This document shows positions 1 through 11,577 of a DNA stretch of 64,000 bases, piece by piece. The DNA lies in the NCBI RefSeq assembly GCF_002994745.2, contig NC_037092.1, forward strand, positions 71,461,823 to 71,525,822. Reading direction: 5' to 3'. Each line of letters begins with the position of its first letter. Positions within the stretch are counted from its first letter, which is position 1. Under the pieces are notes generated by a model, which had not been told where the DNA came from, did no database searches, and saw only the letters and a list, made by a program, of their open reading frames with translations. A program made the position numbers and the translations under genes. The DNA comes from Rosa chinensis. Taxonomy: Eukaryota > Streptophyta > Magnoliopsida > Rosales > Rosaceae.

Positions 1-309
1 TCGTGAAGATCAGATGAGATTGGGGTTTGAGAAAGAGTTTATTGGACGTGAAGTTGTGAATATAGTAGCTTGTGGGGCTTTCAAAGAATTTTTAGGCCAG
101 AAACATACAAGCAGTGGCAGATTCGAAACATGAGGGCTGGGTTCAGACAGCTGCCATTGGACCGTGAAGTCATGAACAAAATAAAGGATAAGGTAAAAAT
201 GGGGTACCACCCTTCTTTTGTGGTTGATGAAGATGGCCGCTGGCTGCTGCATGAATGGAAGGGCAGAATTATGTATGCTTCTGCCTGTTGGGCACCATCT
301 AGGACTTGA
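1..309 (+). pseudogene. 3' end of GRAS (LISCL, SCL33/SCL14-like) gene, copy 1, frameshifted
   Basis: The window opens inside a GRAS transcription-factor gene; only the PFYRE end and the SAW region are present. Alignment by eye to copies 2-4 shows one missing base near 72-77 (copies 2 and 3 read cttgtgagggc where this copy reads cttgtggggc). The upstream frame (frame 2) therefore hits a TGA at about 131-133, while the SAW region continues in frame 1 to the TGA at 307-309. A Val-to-Phe change follows the shift. The protein would lose about its last 60 residues, including the SAW motif that is conserved throughout the family, so this copy is probably non-functional. A sequencing error is the alternative. 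The C-terminal residues (RW, RIM) resemble copy 4 more than copies 2 and 3. Confidence 0.85.
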
Positions 310-1406
310 AATGCTCGACTGTTAGAATTGACTCGTACAATTTGTCAAATACAACTTCTTTCTAACCTTGAAGGTAAAAAGCTTAGTGTACAAGAACTAA
401 CTTCAGTTGTTGAAACAATGTAGGCGGGCTTTAGCTGTTGTTATCTCTATATCACGGCCTCTCAGTTTGGGGACTTTGGAAGATCAGCAACTGTTGTAGC
501 TGTCTGTGCTTGTTTTTTCTTTTCCTTTTCTCGGCCATTTTTTTTTTGGAACTATTGTAAATTACTTATCACCACCCCACTGTAGGTTGCTGTAATGCGT
601 TTCTGATTTGCCGAGTTCTAGTCTGGGGTCTGGTCGTCTGGATCCTCACCTGTATATATTGTAGATCAGATGCTTTTTATGCAGCTTTTTTTTTTTGAGA
701 AATTTTATGCAGCTTTTATGTGTGGTGAAAGGTTGTCCCATAGGCTACCGCTTTACAATTCTCTCCCTTTTCTTTTCAAAGCGCTGGATAACTTCGGTAT
801 TAAAAGTTTGGCTTATGATTATGAAGTACTAGTTTACTGTTGATCCTCATACTTGAATCGGCGAAACTTTGATTTAGTCTATGGTCTGTGGTCTCTGGTT
901 TTTGCAATATTTCATCCAACTTGTGAAAGAAGAAAAGTAAGAAGAGGAAGACAAAAACTAAGAAGAAAAAGTACAGAAACAAGGACTTGTTTGGATATGA
1001 CTTGTTAGAATCGGCAGTGTTCTTTGAATCGTCAGCTCCATTTCTTTCTGGTGCGTATCCAATTTATTGATGAACCCAACCCTTGAACTTTCCAAGAGAC
1101 ATTGGCTGATATAGAAACAGAATAGTGCAGCAAATGATGTCATATCTGAGATCCAGAAATGTGTATACTGAGAATCTAAAGCCTAATATGACTGAATACT
1201 AAGCATAGGTGTGCTCATCAGTCATCACAGTAGTCTAACATACCATTTCTAAGATAGAAACCATTGATTAAATAGAACAAAGTCACAAAATAGATATTAG
1301 AGGTGACCTAATTAGCTTTGATGCAACTCGATATGAGCTGTGAATCTGCGATGCCATATATTTTCTCATACTCTCCGATGCGTCTTTACTACTGTATGCG
1401 TGCTAC

Positions 1407-1409
<3 letters not shown>
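310..1409 (+). other. 3' UTR and flank of GRAS copy 1
   Basis: This non-coding stretch aligns with the 3' flanks of copies 2 (from 27625), 3 (from 39194) and 4 (from 50856). Some segments, such as the one around 825-845 (tagtttactgttg), are shared with copy 4 but not with copies 2 and 3. No gene is seen; short open frames here are not conserved in reading frame. Confidence 0.7.

Positions 1410-1442
<33 letters not shown>
1410..1442. repeat. (TA)n microsatellite
   Basis: An uninterrupted run of TA dinucleotides lies directly left of the foldback element; a shorter TA run lies on its right side at 1840-1860. Confidence 0.9.
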
Positions 1443-1444
<2 letters not shown>

Positions 1445-1839
1445 TCCTATCCAGAGTGGAGCTCCGCTTTGATATTAACGTGTGAAGTTCGAGTTTTGGG
1501 TCACTTTTCGGTCTCATATCCATATCTCGACCGTTCAGTTTTTAGGTGCTAGTGTATAGATCATCTCTGCAAATTTTCAGCCAAACTGATGATCGTTAAG
1601 GTATCTAACTCGCTTAAACCAATAGACGGACTGAATCTGTCAACCTAAATCGTACTAGCTTTAAGGCAATTATCAATGCCTTAATGATCATCATTTTGGC
1701 TGAAAATTTACAGAGACGATCTATGCACTAATACCTAAAAACTGAATGGTCGAGATGTAGATACGCGACCGAAAAGTGACCCAAAACTAGAACTTCACAC
1801 GTTGATTTTCAAAGCGGAGCTCCGCTCTAGATAGGATCT
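1442..1839. mobile_element. Foldback (hairpin) MITE, ~398 bp
   Basis: Two arms of about 165 bp are inverted copies of each other. The left arm (about 1442-1607) begins agatcctatcc and the right arm (about 1660-1839) ends ataggatct; both contain ggagctccgct and a tttgggtcacttttcggtc-type core with few mismatches. The element sits in a TA microsatellite, which agrees with a TA target site (Tc1/mariner-like MITE), but the target duplication cannot be separated from the microsatellite. There is no coding capacity. Copies 2 and 3 have no such insertion at the matching place. Confidence 0.75.
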
Positions 1840-2070
1840 GTATATATATATATATATATATTTTTTTTTTTTTTAATTTTTATTACTATTGTTTTTAGAA
1901 CTTTTTTTTAGGAGTCTAGGATTTTGAGTTTCAACTCAGTTGAGCAAACAACTTTTTTTCTAGCCCGATCTTCTGCTGGACTATTAGGGTTCTGGAAAAA
2001 CGTGCTTTAATAAGCATATGAGTTGAGCATTCAACACACTTTTGGTGTTTATGGTGTGCTGAATATGGAT

Positions 2071-2474
2071 CCCCAATCAGAGTGGTCGAAACCGACGAGC
2101 CCGTGGAGGTCCAACTCTTGCCGAACATGGAAGTTGGGCCGTTGAGAGGGGTCTGGGTCCATGAGATTTTGTTGGGTTGCCAGGCAGGTTTGTATGGCTG
2201 CGAGGCGGTGGAGAAGGAGGTTTTGTTCTTTTGGTCGTTGAGTGATCTGGGGTGGTTAGATCCGAGACCCAGATTGGAATTGATGGTGGAATTCTTTGGA
2301 TCAAAAATGGAAGTCGGAGGGAGTGGTGGTGGGGTAAAATTGACCCCAAAAAACATGCACATGAGCAGAGAGAAGAGAGAAGTGTGTTGACTGCTCTATT
2401 CCTTTATCAAATAAAAAGGTAAGACATGACTAAGTGTGGCTCACACACACTGTGTATCTAGTACTCCCCCTAGA
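2071..2474 (-). other. Unit-1-specific block, possible captured coding exon (minus strand)
   Basis: About 400 bp is present here but absent from the matching sites near 28820 and 40380, while both sides align. On the minus strand an open frame starts at ATG 2362 after a CT-rich leader. It encodes a Pro/Ser/Asn-rich segment with a short patterned stretch (AWQPNKISWTQ ... FGKSWTS) before running into flanking sequence at about 2070. It looks like a 5' UTR plus first exon captured from a host gene. I do not recognise the family. No target duplication or inverted repeats were identified. Confidence 0.4.
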
Positions 2475-4078
2475 ATATAGCGTATGATTGAAGTACATCA
2501 GAGGATCCATTTCCAGGAAAGTCTCTGTATTATTTTTCTTTCTTTATCTTCAAGCTTTTGGAAATTGTGGTCGACTAGTTATGTAATGGGGTCGACTATA
2601 TATCAATTGTGGAGATTTTTCATCACCCACAAAAGCAACCCTTTATATGGTGTTCAATGTACCTGTCATAATCAACTCTACGTGCATTTACTTATTTTCG
2701 TACGAAGTGATCATATTCCTGGGTTGCTTTGAGAATGAAAGGATGGACCTTTTGCCAAAAAATGGTGATAAGAGATGCATGTGGATGAAGGCCTTAAGGA
2801 CCACAGAACATAGACATATGCGTGTGATTGAAGATGAGAGACTGAGAAGCGACAGAGAACTAGATAAGAAAGTCCAGAAGGTCTATAATATCATTGGTTT
2901 GCAAATTGCAAGCTGGCTTTGGAGTTTGGAGGTCGAATCAGAAGAAGATTCATAACTTGTCGGATCTCTCCTCGATCTGTTGATATAACTCTTTACTATT
3001 TGGATCTGGATTTTTTGATTTTTCTGATGTGCAATATATATAAATATATGTGAATTGTCATCCTCTGGTTTTCATAAGCAAGTCTTTATATCATGGAGTT
3101 CATCTCAATGACTCTACCATGGTTTGTTTCTGTGGGATTCTAAGTCAGTTTTTATTGGACATGCATTTACTGTTATGAACGGTAGCCCCTTTGGGAATTT
3201 GATCCAAGAGATGCGCTCAGATTAGGGCTTGTTGGGTTTCCCTCCTTGGATTCCTTAAAAAAGATTTGGTTTTTATCTTTTGCTATTGAATCGACGTACT
3301 AGTGTGAGTTCTGATATGCATGTTTTCAAGTCTAGATTATTAGAATGATTCTAGTGGTGGGAAGAAATAGTAACTTCTCTGTATTTGGTTTGCCAAATTT
3401 ACTTTAGGGGTATCGCCTCCTATGGGTGTTGATAATGAAAGAATTCAGTGATCCAATAGGGTATTGATATTGTTTTGGCATTGGTTCTTCTTTATTTTCT
3501 CAAAGAAAAACAAAATTTAATAGAGGGGACTTGTTTCGGAGAATTGTAGTGGAGTAGATTCATCAATATATGGTGGGGATTTTTTGTTTTTGGTATTAGT
3601 TTCTGATGTAAAGGAGTTCTAGTTAGTTATGGTACAATTTCAATTGTGAATTTGGAGTTCTAGTTATTGTTTTGATTCTAATTAGTACTGGAAGTAAAAT
3701 TATCAAAATATATAATAATAATTTAGCATCAAATTTTTTTTTAATACCATTACTTTTCCACACAAAAATCATTGTGAGTTAGAAGTTATTTCACATTGGC
3801 TGAGATTAAAATATTATTTTTGACTCACACAGATTGAACTAAATTCAATTGTACATGTGGATAGACAAGGGGGCTCACGACAAATATTCATATGGACTTC
3901 TAAAACCGTGTGAGAAGAGCATTAGCGCCCTTCTAGAGACCACGAAAAAGCAATCCGTGCATGCACTGTAGGTAAGCTTTTTATACACTGAAATCTGTGT
4001 GAGAAAGCCTTATTTTCACACAGATTCAAATATGTGGATAATTTATGTTTTGCTAGTAGTGGTAATTGCCTTGCATCA
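2475..4078. other. Intergenic, GRAS-flank homology then unrecognised AT-rich DNA
   Basis: 2475-2700 aligns with 28850-29060 and 40400-40610 downstream of copies 2 and 3. Beyond that the homology ends. An open frame at 2647-2955 (102 codons, charged, with no family I recognise) spans the end of the homology. The remainder is AT-rich with no recognisable gene. Confidence 0.5.
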
Positions 4079-4085
4079 TGCTCTC

Positions 4086-4158
<73 letters not shown>

Positions 4159-4160
4159 AT
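4079..4160. repeat. (TC)n-(AC)n compound microsatellite
   Basis: A CT-dinucleotide tract with one G interruption passes directly into a CA tract. It explains an Arg-Glu-repeat open frame on the minus strand that should not be annotated. Confidence 0.9.
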
Positions 4161-4211
4161 GTCTTTTAAGCTATTAAAATATGAAGTTAAATTAGCAATG
4201 TTAGAGGCTTA

Positions 4212-4504
4212 GAGCAACTCCAACAGTTTTCCCATGTTTTGATTTTTCTCTATTTTAGGGAAAAATGAGTCTCTTTTGCTCCAACGGATTCCCTACAATC
4301 TTCCCTATTTTAGGATAGTGAGGAAAGAGAAAATAAAATTCCATAAATTTATAGCAATCTCTAAAATTTTAAGGAAGAATTATAGAGATTTTGGAGATAA
4401 CTGTAAAATAGGGAATCTGTGAGCTGGAGAAGAAAAATTGCTTTAAAATTTGACTTTTGCTTCCCTATAATACAAAAATTATATGGAAGCTGTTGAAGTT
4501 GCTC
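4212..4504. mobile_element. Tourist/PIF-Harbinger-like MITE, 293 bp
   Basis: The terminal inverted repeats read gagcaactccaacag at the left and the complement (ctgttgaagttgctc, one mismatch) at the right. They are flanked by TTA at 4209-4211 and 4505-4507, the target duplication typical of PIF/Harbinger elements. It is internally AT-rich with no coding capacity. Confidence 0.8.
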
Positions 4505-4941
4505 TTAACATTGGACCTTTATTGTCATCTAGTTAGTGACTTTTCATCATTCTTTTCTCTAAGTCTCAAAGCTTTCCCTGGAAATGGATAAGCAGGGTAG
4601 GACGATTCTCAGGGTTTCAATGGTTATTCGATATTCTTGAAAAAAGACAAGAGTAAATGTCTTGAAGGTTTTTGACCAAGTGTAGTTTCAGTATTGATTT
4701 ACCAAGACGATTACTAATTTCCTCGATCATCAAATAATGACCGGTTCTCCATGAAACATGGTTGGTTAATGACAAGTCTGATCAATTTTGATTGTGTTTG
4801 TGAGCTGGCTGTATCTGTGTATTTGAATTTTATGTTTGCATAAGCCAATATGTCGTGAATACATTGCTATTTTCCTTAATTTTTTTATTAATGATCAATG
4901 AGTTTTATGTTTTTTTTTTTTTTTTTTTTTTTTCAGATTCT

Positions 4942-5421
4942 CAAATTTGTTATGGAATATTAATGGATGGATTGTTTGAGGATATCATATGCAAGTAATC
5001 TTCTGCAAACCAAAATGAAAGTAAATCTTCTGCAAACCAAAATGAAAGTAACTTTACTCACACTACTACAATAAACCCAACTAGCTACATAAAAATGATA
5101 GTCCCCTTTGCTTATAAAGGGGACATATATCAATCCCATCTACCTATATTAACAACTACAACTACAAAAGTCCAAAATGAAATAAGCCACTTATATGAGC
5201 ACATAAATGTTGGAGAGTAATTTAACCATGTTTAGTTCTCCTGATCCACTTTTGATTAAAAATTTACCTTCAATCCAAGCTAACACTAACCAAAATAGTC
5301 TTTGGGTTGATCGTTGTAGTAGAAACTTTTGTTTGTAATTTTCTTTTTCTTCTTAGAAAAAAAAATTACTTGCATGTGATATCCTCAAACAATCCATCCA
5401 TTAATATTCCATAACAAATTT
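4942..5421. repeat. Inverted-repeat block at the truncated 5' end of the Copia element
   Basis: The arm at 4942-4999 reappears inverted at 5365-5421 with only a few differences. Just inside the left arm a 27-bp unit is tandemly duplicated (about 4998-5052). The poly-T at about 4907-4933 lies immediately outside. The right arm joins directly to the gag reading frame of the Copia element, whose 5' LTR is missing, so this marks a rearrangement or insertion that removed the 5' end. Confidence 0.6.
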
Positions 5422-5422
5422 G

Positions 5423-7939
5423 ATGAGGCGGCTGTTCACTTTGAAGATGGGTAAGGGTATATCTGTTCGCCAGCAAGTTGGGATAGTTGGTGATATTATC
5501 GTGCAACTAGCATCGGTGGATGTTAAATTTGACGAACACATCAAAGCTTTGGTGTTGTTGACTTCCATGCCTTCGGATTGGGATGTGACTATGAACTTGA
5601 TTTGTAGTGGAGCCGGGACTACAAAGAAGCTGAAGTTTAATGATGTGCGTGATATTCTTCTGAATGAAGAGACGCGAAGACAAAATAACCTTGAAGATCC
5701 TTCAAGTTCTGCGCTCTCTATAGAAAATAGAGGTAGAACGTTCAACAAGAACTCAAACAACAATCATGGAAGGTCCAAGTCTAGGGCACCTGGAAAAGGC
5801 CGAAGCGTGTCCAAGTCAGGAAAGTGGTCCGATGGGTGTTGGCATTGTGGGAAATATGGACATGTCAAGAGAGATTGTAACCAATGGAAGGAGACAATGA
5901 AGATGGCAAACACAACTGAGTTTGATTTAGATGCACTTGTACTAAGCGTTACTGAAGTACCATTGGAGTCATGGATCATAGACTCTGGAGCGTCATTTCA
6001 CTCAACTTCACAACAAGAGCTCATGGTGAATTACTGATGTGGTAATTTTGGCAAAGTGTTTCTTGCTGATGGTGGAGCCTTGGAGATTGTGGGAAGGGGT
6101 GATGTGAAGATTTCACTGACAAATGGTGGAACATGGACCTTGACCAATGTTAGACACATACCGCGGTTGAAGAGGCATTTGATCTCTGTGGGTCAGTTGG
6201 ATGATGATGGATGTCACACTACATTTGAGAAAGGTACGTGGAAGGTGTGTAAAGGAGCTATGGTGTTAGCTCGTGAAATCAAGACAGGGACACTTTAAAC
6301 GACCTTGAATATTGTTGCTATTGTTAAGAACAATGAAGGCACTGCCATCGTTGAGAAAAATGAAGATGCATACTTTGGGCACATCAGTGAGAAAGGTATG
6401 GGCGTACTTCAGTTGAAGGGTAAACTACATGGTGTGGACTCAGTGAAGATTGGGCTTTGTGAAGAATGCATATTTGGGAAGCAAAAGGTTGTTAGTTTCT
6501 CAAAGGGTGGCAAGGCACCAAAAGATACAAAACTAGAGTTGGTTCATACTGATGTGTGGGGACCTGCACCGGAGCTTTCGTTAGGTGGCTCAAAGTACTA
6601 TGTGACTTATATTGATGACTCCACAAGGAAAGTATGGGTTTATTTCTTAAAAAATAAATGGGAAGTATTTGATACTTTCAAGAAGTGGAAGGCGATCGTA
6701 GAGAATGAGACCGGGTCGAAGATCAAATGTCTGAAGTTGGATAATGAAGGTGAATACTATGGTAATGATTTCAAAGAGTATTGTGCAGAGAATGGGATTA
6801 GGATGGAGAAGACTATTCCCAGAACTCCACAGCAGAGTGGAGTAGCTGAACGCATGAATAAGACTCTGAATGAGCGTGCAAGGAGTATGAGGATACACGC
6901 AGGATTGCCAGACATGTTTTTGGGCTGATGCGGTTAATACTGCTGCTTATTTAATTAACCGTGGACCATCAGTAACATTGAATCATCTCCTACCTGAGAA
7001 AAAATGGAGTGGAAAAGAGATAGGCCCATCGCATTTAAGAGTGTTTGGTTGCGTGGCATATGTTCACATTGAGTCCGGTGCGAGAAGCAAGTTTGGATCC
7101 CAAGTCTCAAAAGTGCATATTCATAGGCTATGGCGGTGACGAGCTTGGCTATAGGTTTTGGGATATGCATAATAAGAAAGTTGTAAGGAGCAGGAATGTC
7201 ATCTTTAATGAAGAGGTGATGTACAAGAATAGGCAAGCAGCAGAGCCTAGAAGTCCTGTAAGAAAAGATCGGCAGTTTGCAAGGTTGGAAGAATTGTCCA
7301 ATGAAGATGTGTCTAAAGAAAATCATGGGGAGGAACGACAACAACAAGAAGCTCCTGAGGTCGCACAACCTGATGAACAAGTTCCTAGTGATGAGCCAGT
7401 GACACCTCCTTTTGTGCCAAGAGTATCATCAAGAAGTACTAAAGGAATACCAGCTGATAAATACTCGCCTTGTGCTAACTATTTGCTGTTAACTGACTGT
7501 GGTGAACCTTTGAGTTATGAGGAGGCAATGCAACATAAAGATTCTGCTAAGTGGAAGGGTGCCATGCAAGATGAGATGAACTCTCTCATGTCCAACAATA
7601 CTTGGGAGTTAGCTAAGTTACCAATAGGCAAGAAAGCATTGCATAACAAGTGGATTTACAAGATTAAGCAAGAAGTTGATGGGAGCAAACGTTACAAGGC
7701 AAGGTTGGTTATGAAAGGTTTTCAGCAAAGGGAGGGAATTGATTTTGATGAGATCTTTTCGCCGGTTGTGAAACATACCACAATCCGGGTGGTGCTTGGT
7801 TTAGTGGAAACTGAAGGTCTGTATTTAGAGCAGCTAGACATCAAGACTGCTTTTCGTCATGGTGATTTGAAGGAGGTCATATACATGAAGCAACCACAAG
7901 GTTTTATAGCACTTGGTAAGGAGGACTTGGTATGTAACT
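5423..7939 (+). pseudogene. Copia gag-protease-integrase-RT (N-terminal part), broken
   Basis: The frame from 5420 carries a UBN2-type gag (LFTLKMGKG onward). It is followed by a CCHC knuckle (CWHCGKYGHVKRDC, about 5837-5878), the protease signature DSGASFHST (about 5980), a GAG-pre-integrase region, and the integrase core with HTDVWGP, a second Asp in KLDNEGEY and the Glu in QSGVAERMN. The RT N-terminal part includes YKARLVMKGF and LDIKTAFRHGDL. Breaks include in-frame stops at 6035-6037 and 6296-6298, a one-base insertion near 6922-6926, and another near 7093. The reading stops at the inserted element starting at 7940. Confidence 0.9.
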
Positions 7940-10441
7940 TGATGCATATGCTCTCGCAAGCGTACGAATCGTTGTCAAGTAAGGGAAGTATTAAAACCTT
8001 GATTATAGTACCTCGGGGATTAGGTGTTGGACCTAACCGAGGTAATTGGCACTAGAGTGACTCAAAAGCATACAATGAAAAATAAAAATAAAAAGAAGTA
8101 AAATAATATTCACAAGGCACCATGCCTCGGCAATGCTCAGCTTAGCTCACACTAAGCCTAATCAAAGCCACTAACTTGTAGCCCAAATGAGTTATGCACA
8201 ATGGAAGGTAGAATTTTGTTTGGGAGTTTTGAATTGGGAATTAACTAAATTAAATGCAAACTAAAATAAAAGCAAACAACTAATTATCAAGCAAGAAATT
8301 AAAATTCGGATTTCAAATTAATGGGAACATGGGAGTGTCGGGTGATTCACACTAACTATCTTGTAAACATTGATGCCAATTTCATAAATACATGCATTTC
8401 CTATATGTGTTAAGTCTCGAATTTAGTACCGGTCAAGGCTACTAAAACAGTTATCCTTTCGGTGTATCGATTATGCCGGTTAGGGCCACAATCAACTCTC
8501 TAACTTAGGTATTACGCCGGTTAAGGCCGCAATATCCAAAATTAGAGGCCTAGAGAGCAAGATAATAGAGAACCAAGCAAGCTTAGCTACAATTAAGCTA
8601 GCTAATAGTCACCACACTTAAATCCTAGATGCCACAAGATTAACAAAGTGTCAATTTATCAATCTATTCATCACAATTGCCCACAACATAATTTCAAAGG
8701 GTGACAAAGCCTAGAAACATGCTTCTAAGGACCAATAAATTCGGATTTAAAGCATACACAATGAAAATTGCATTTATTTCATTTAAAGCATCAATATTTA
8801 CACAAGATGAGTTAGGGCTTCACAACCCTAACTCCCAAAATTGAACTACTCACTCATAATTAAAACAAGATTTAACATCAAAACCATGTACAATTAAAAT
8901 AGATGAGAAGAGAGAGGATAAGCTTTGATTAATTTCAACAATAAAGCAAAGAAAACTAGGCTAGCTTGAATCCTCCTAACTACCCAAGATGAAATTAAGG
9001 TCTTGATGATCTTCCTTGATGAAATTTGAGAAGAGCCCAATAATTTAATGTGGAAGAGTGAGTGAAATAGGAGAGTGGGTGAGAGAATTATGGAAGAATG
9101 GTAATTGGGGGTGGTCTACGGCTGTAGAGAAGAAGAAAGAGAAAATGGATCTGGGGTCTGCGGCACTGTTGGGGAGATTGAGGTCAGAGAGAGAATTGAT
9201 GACAATATATATATATATATAGGCGGAGCCAGAAATTTAAAGTCAGTGGGGCACTCTAAAGTTTAAAAAAAATTGAAATTTAAAATATATCAAAATTTTA
9301 ATAGAAATGAAAAATTAAAATAATATTACGGAAAGATCAATATTTTTTTTTAAATTACATCTTATATAATTAAGCCAATTCTTGAGGGAATGGTTACATT
9401 TTTGAACTATCATATATGCTCTCACATCATATAAATATTAATAAATAAATTATTTATATATGAGGATAAGATAGTCAATTGACTATATCATATTTCAAAA
9501 GATTGCAATACCTCCCATAAAAAAGCGAGAAACTTCCTCAAAATTATGAGAGAAACTGCTGTAACTAAAAATTAAAAAAATAAAATAAAAAAGCCAATTG
9601 ACTCCGCACATGTTAAGGGGCTAGTATTTTATCAATCAAACTTATAGTTTTTAGATTTTAGACAATTTTTCATAATGGAAATATAATTTATCTATGAATT
9701 TATAATTTAATGTTTTTTTTGTTGAGAAGAAAGAAAAATATTAATGTTTGAAAAAAATGCATTGTTGCTGGTGATACTCGAACCTAGGAGCACATCCACA
9801 TGCCAAAAAGAGTCTACCACTACAGCAAACCAGCTATTATGATTCATGCCAAACTAGACAAATTTTATACTAAATCTTACTGGGTCACGGGACCCACCGT
9901 GCCCCAATGTAGCTCCGCCTCTATATATGGCTGGTCTATGGGCTGCAGTTCGTGTGAGAGGAGGAAAGGGATAGAAACAGCCACGTGGCAGCATTTAGCT
10001 GGCTGAAGCAATTAGACTTAATTGTTGCACATGAACGTGAAGGGTGATGGGTTGATGGCTTTAATCAATTAATGATTAAAGGTTAATCATATTAATGATT
10101 AAAGATTAATTAATCACATCAATGATTAATTAACATAATTCTCTCATTTCATTTTTTTTTTAATTATTTCTTTTCTCTTCTCCATATATTTCCGCCCATA
10201 CTATTTAAGGCACTTGGATTCCGCTTCCGTGATTGGCATTGACTATGGTTGATCCGCATTGACAATTTTTTTGTCCTTTTGTCGGAAACTCCAATTTCGC
10301 ACAATTTTCTCTCGTTTCCGCCATTCCTCTTATTTTCCACACAGTAAATAAAAATGAATTAATTACATATTAATTGCCATGGGGATTTGCTTATTTATAG
10401 TGTTTTAGATATAATTACACGCATATAAATGCGTATAATCA
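7940..10441. mobile_element. 2.5 kb non-coding insertion in the Copia RT domain
   Basis: The Copia RT reads KEDLVC up to this point and resumes with LQKSLYGLKQAP at about 10449, so the interval is an insertion. It begins tgatgcatatgc and ends gcgtataatca (TG...CA). It is flanked by near-identical gtatgtaact (7930-7939) and gtatgcaaact (10442-10452). TG...CA ends suggest an LTR-type element, but a 10-11 bp flanking duplication would fit a MULE better, so the class is unresolved. No coding capacity was found. A MITE is nested at 9222-9919. Confidence 0.65.
9222..9919. mobile_element. MITE-like element nested in the 2.5 kb insertion
   Basis: The ends are inverted repeats: ggcggagccagaaattta at the left and a right end whose complement starts ggcggagctacattgggg. 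Both ends then share a ggggcac core. Both sides carry TATATA sequence, so the target duplication is ambiguous. The element is AT-rich and non-coding. Confidence 0.6.
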
Positions 10442-10448
10442 GTATGCA

Positions 10449-11568
10449 AACTACAAAAGAGCCTTTATGGCTTGAAACAAGCCCCAAGACAGTATGTGTG
10501 GGAGTGGCTACACAAGATGTCAATCCGATCACTATTGTTACTTCAAGAGGTTTGACAAATCCTATATCATTCTTTTACTGTATGTGGATGATATGTTGAT
10601 AGCTGGGGAAGACTTCAAAGAAATTGAGAAGTTGAAGAGAGAGATGTCAAACTAGTTCGATATAAAGAATTTGGGTGAGGCGAAGAAAATCTTAGGTATA
10701 AAGATTATCCGTGATAAAGTGGCTGGTACTCTGAAGCTTTCACAAGCGGAGTATGTTGAGAAGGTGCTTAAGCGATTCAATATGGATGAATCGAAGGCTG
10801 TAGGAACACCGTTGGTGGCTCACTTTAAATTGTCCAAGGAACAATCACCCAAGAGCAAAAAAGAGAAAGAATATATGAAGAATGTACCTTATGCATCGGC
10901 AGTTGGATGCTTAATGTATGCTATGGTGTGTAGGTACATTAAGCATGCAGGAAAGCAACATTGGGAGGTTGTGAAGGGCAGTTGGAGTTGTGAGTAGGTA
11001 CACTAGTAATCCAGGAAAGCAACATTGGGAGGCTGTGAAGTGGATCATGAGGTATCTTCGGGGTACTAGTGATATGTCTCTTTGTTTCAAGAGAGGTAGT
11101 GCTGAACTACATGGATACGTTGATGTAGACTTGGCAGGAGATCATGATACTTGTCAGAGTACTACTGGTTATGTCTATACTGTGGGTGGTGCTGCTATAT
11201 CTTGGGTCTCAAATTTGCAAGGGCAAGTGGCCCTGTCAATAACAGACTCCGAGTATGTAGCAGTCTCAGAGGCTAGTAAGGAGATGGTGTGGCTAAAGGG
11301 TCTGTTGGAGGAATTGGGTAAAAAGCAAGAGAATTGTGCATTGCACAGTGATAGTCAAAGTGCAATTCACTTGGCAAAGAACCCTGCTTTTCATTCAAGG
11401 ACTAAACACATTCCTAGGAAGTATCACTACATACGAGAACTCATGGAGAATGAAGTGTTGCAATTGATGAAGATTCTAGGAAGTGAGAATCTTGCTGATA
11501 TGTTGACTAAGTCTGTGTCAATAAGTAAACTGAAGCTGTGTGTGGCTTCAGTTGGTCTCCAAGTTTGA
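10449..11568 (+). pseudogene. Copia RT (C-terminal part) and RNase H, broken
   Basis: The reading resumes with the Copia block SLYGLKQAPRQ and the RT catalytic LLYVDDMLIAG (about 10573-10605). A TAG follows near 10651, then ILGIKI and KVLKRF. A short partial duplication (about 10932-10976 versus 10996-11040; ggaaagcaacattgggagg occurs twice) disrupts the frame. The RNase H part (10990-11568) retains the D-E-D pattern (TDSEYVA, LHSDSQSAI) and ends with the usual ADMLTKSV tail before a TGA. The LTR starts nine bases later. Confidence 0.9.
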
Positions 11569-11577
11569 AGAAGGAGA

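Noticed and set aside
3922..4155. Minus-strand frame with Arg-Glu repeats
   Set aside because: Produced by the CT/CA microsatellite.
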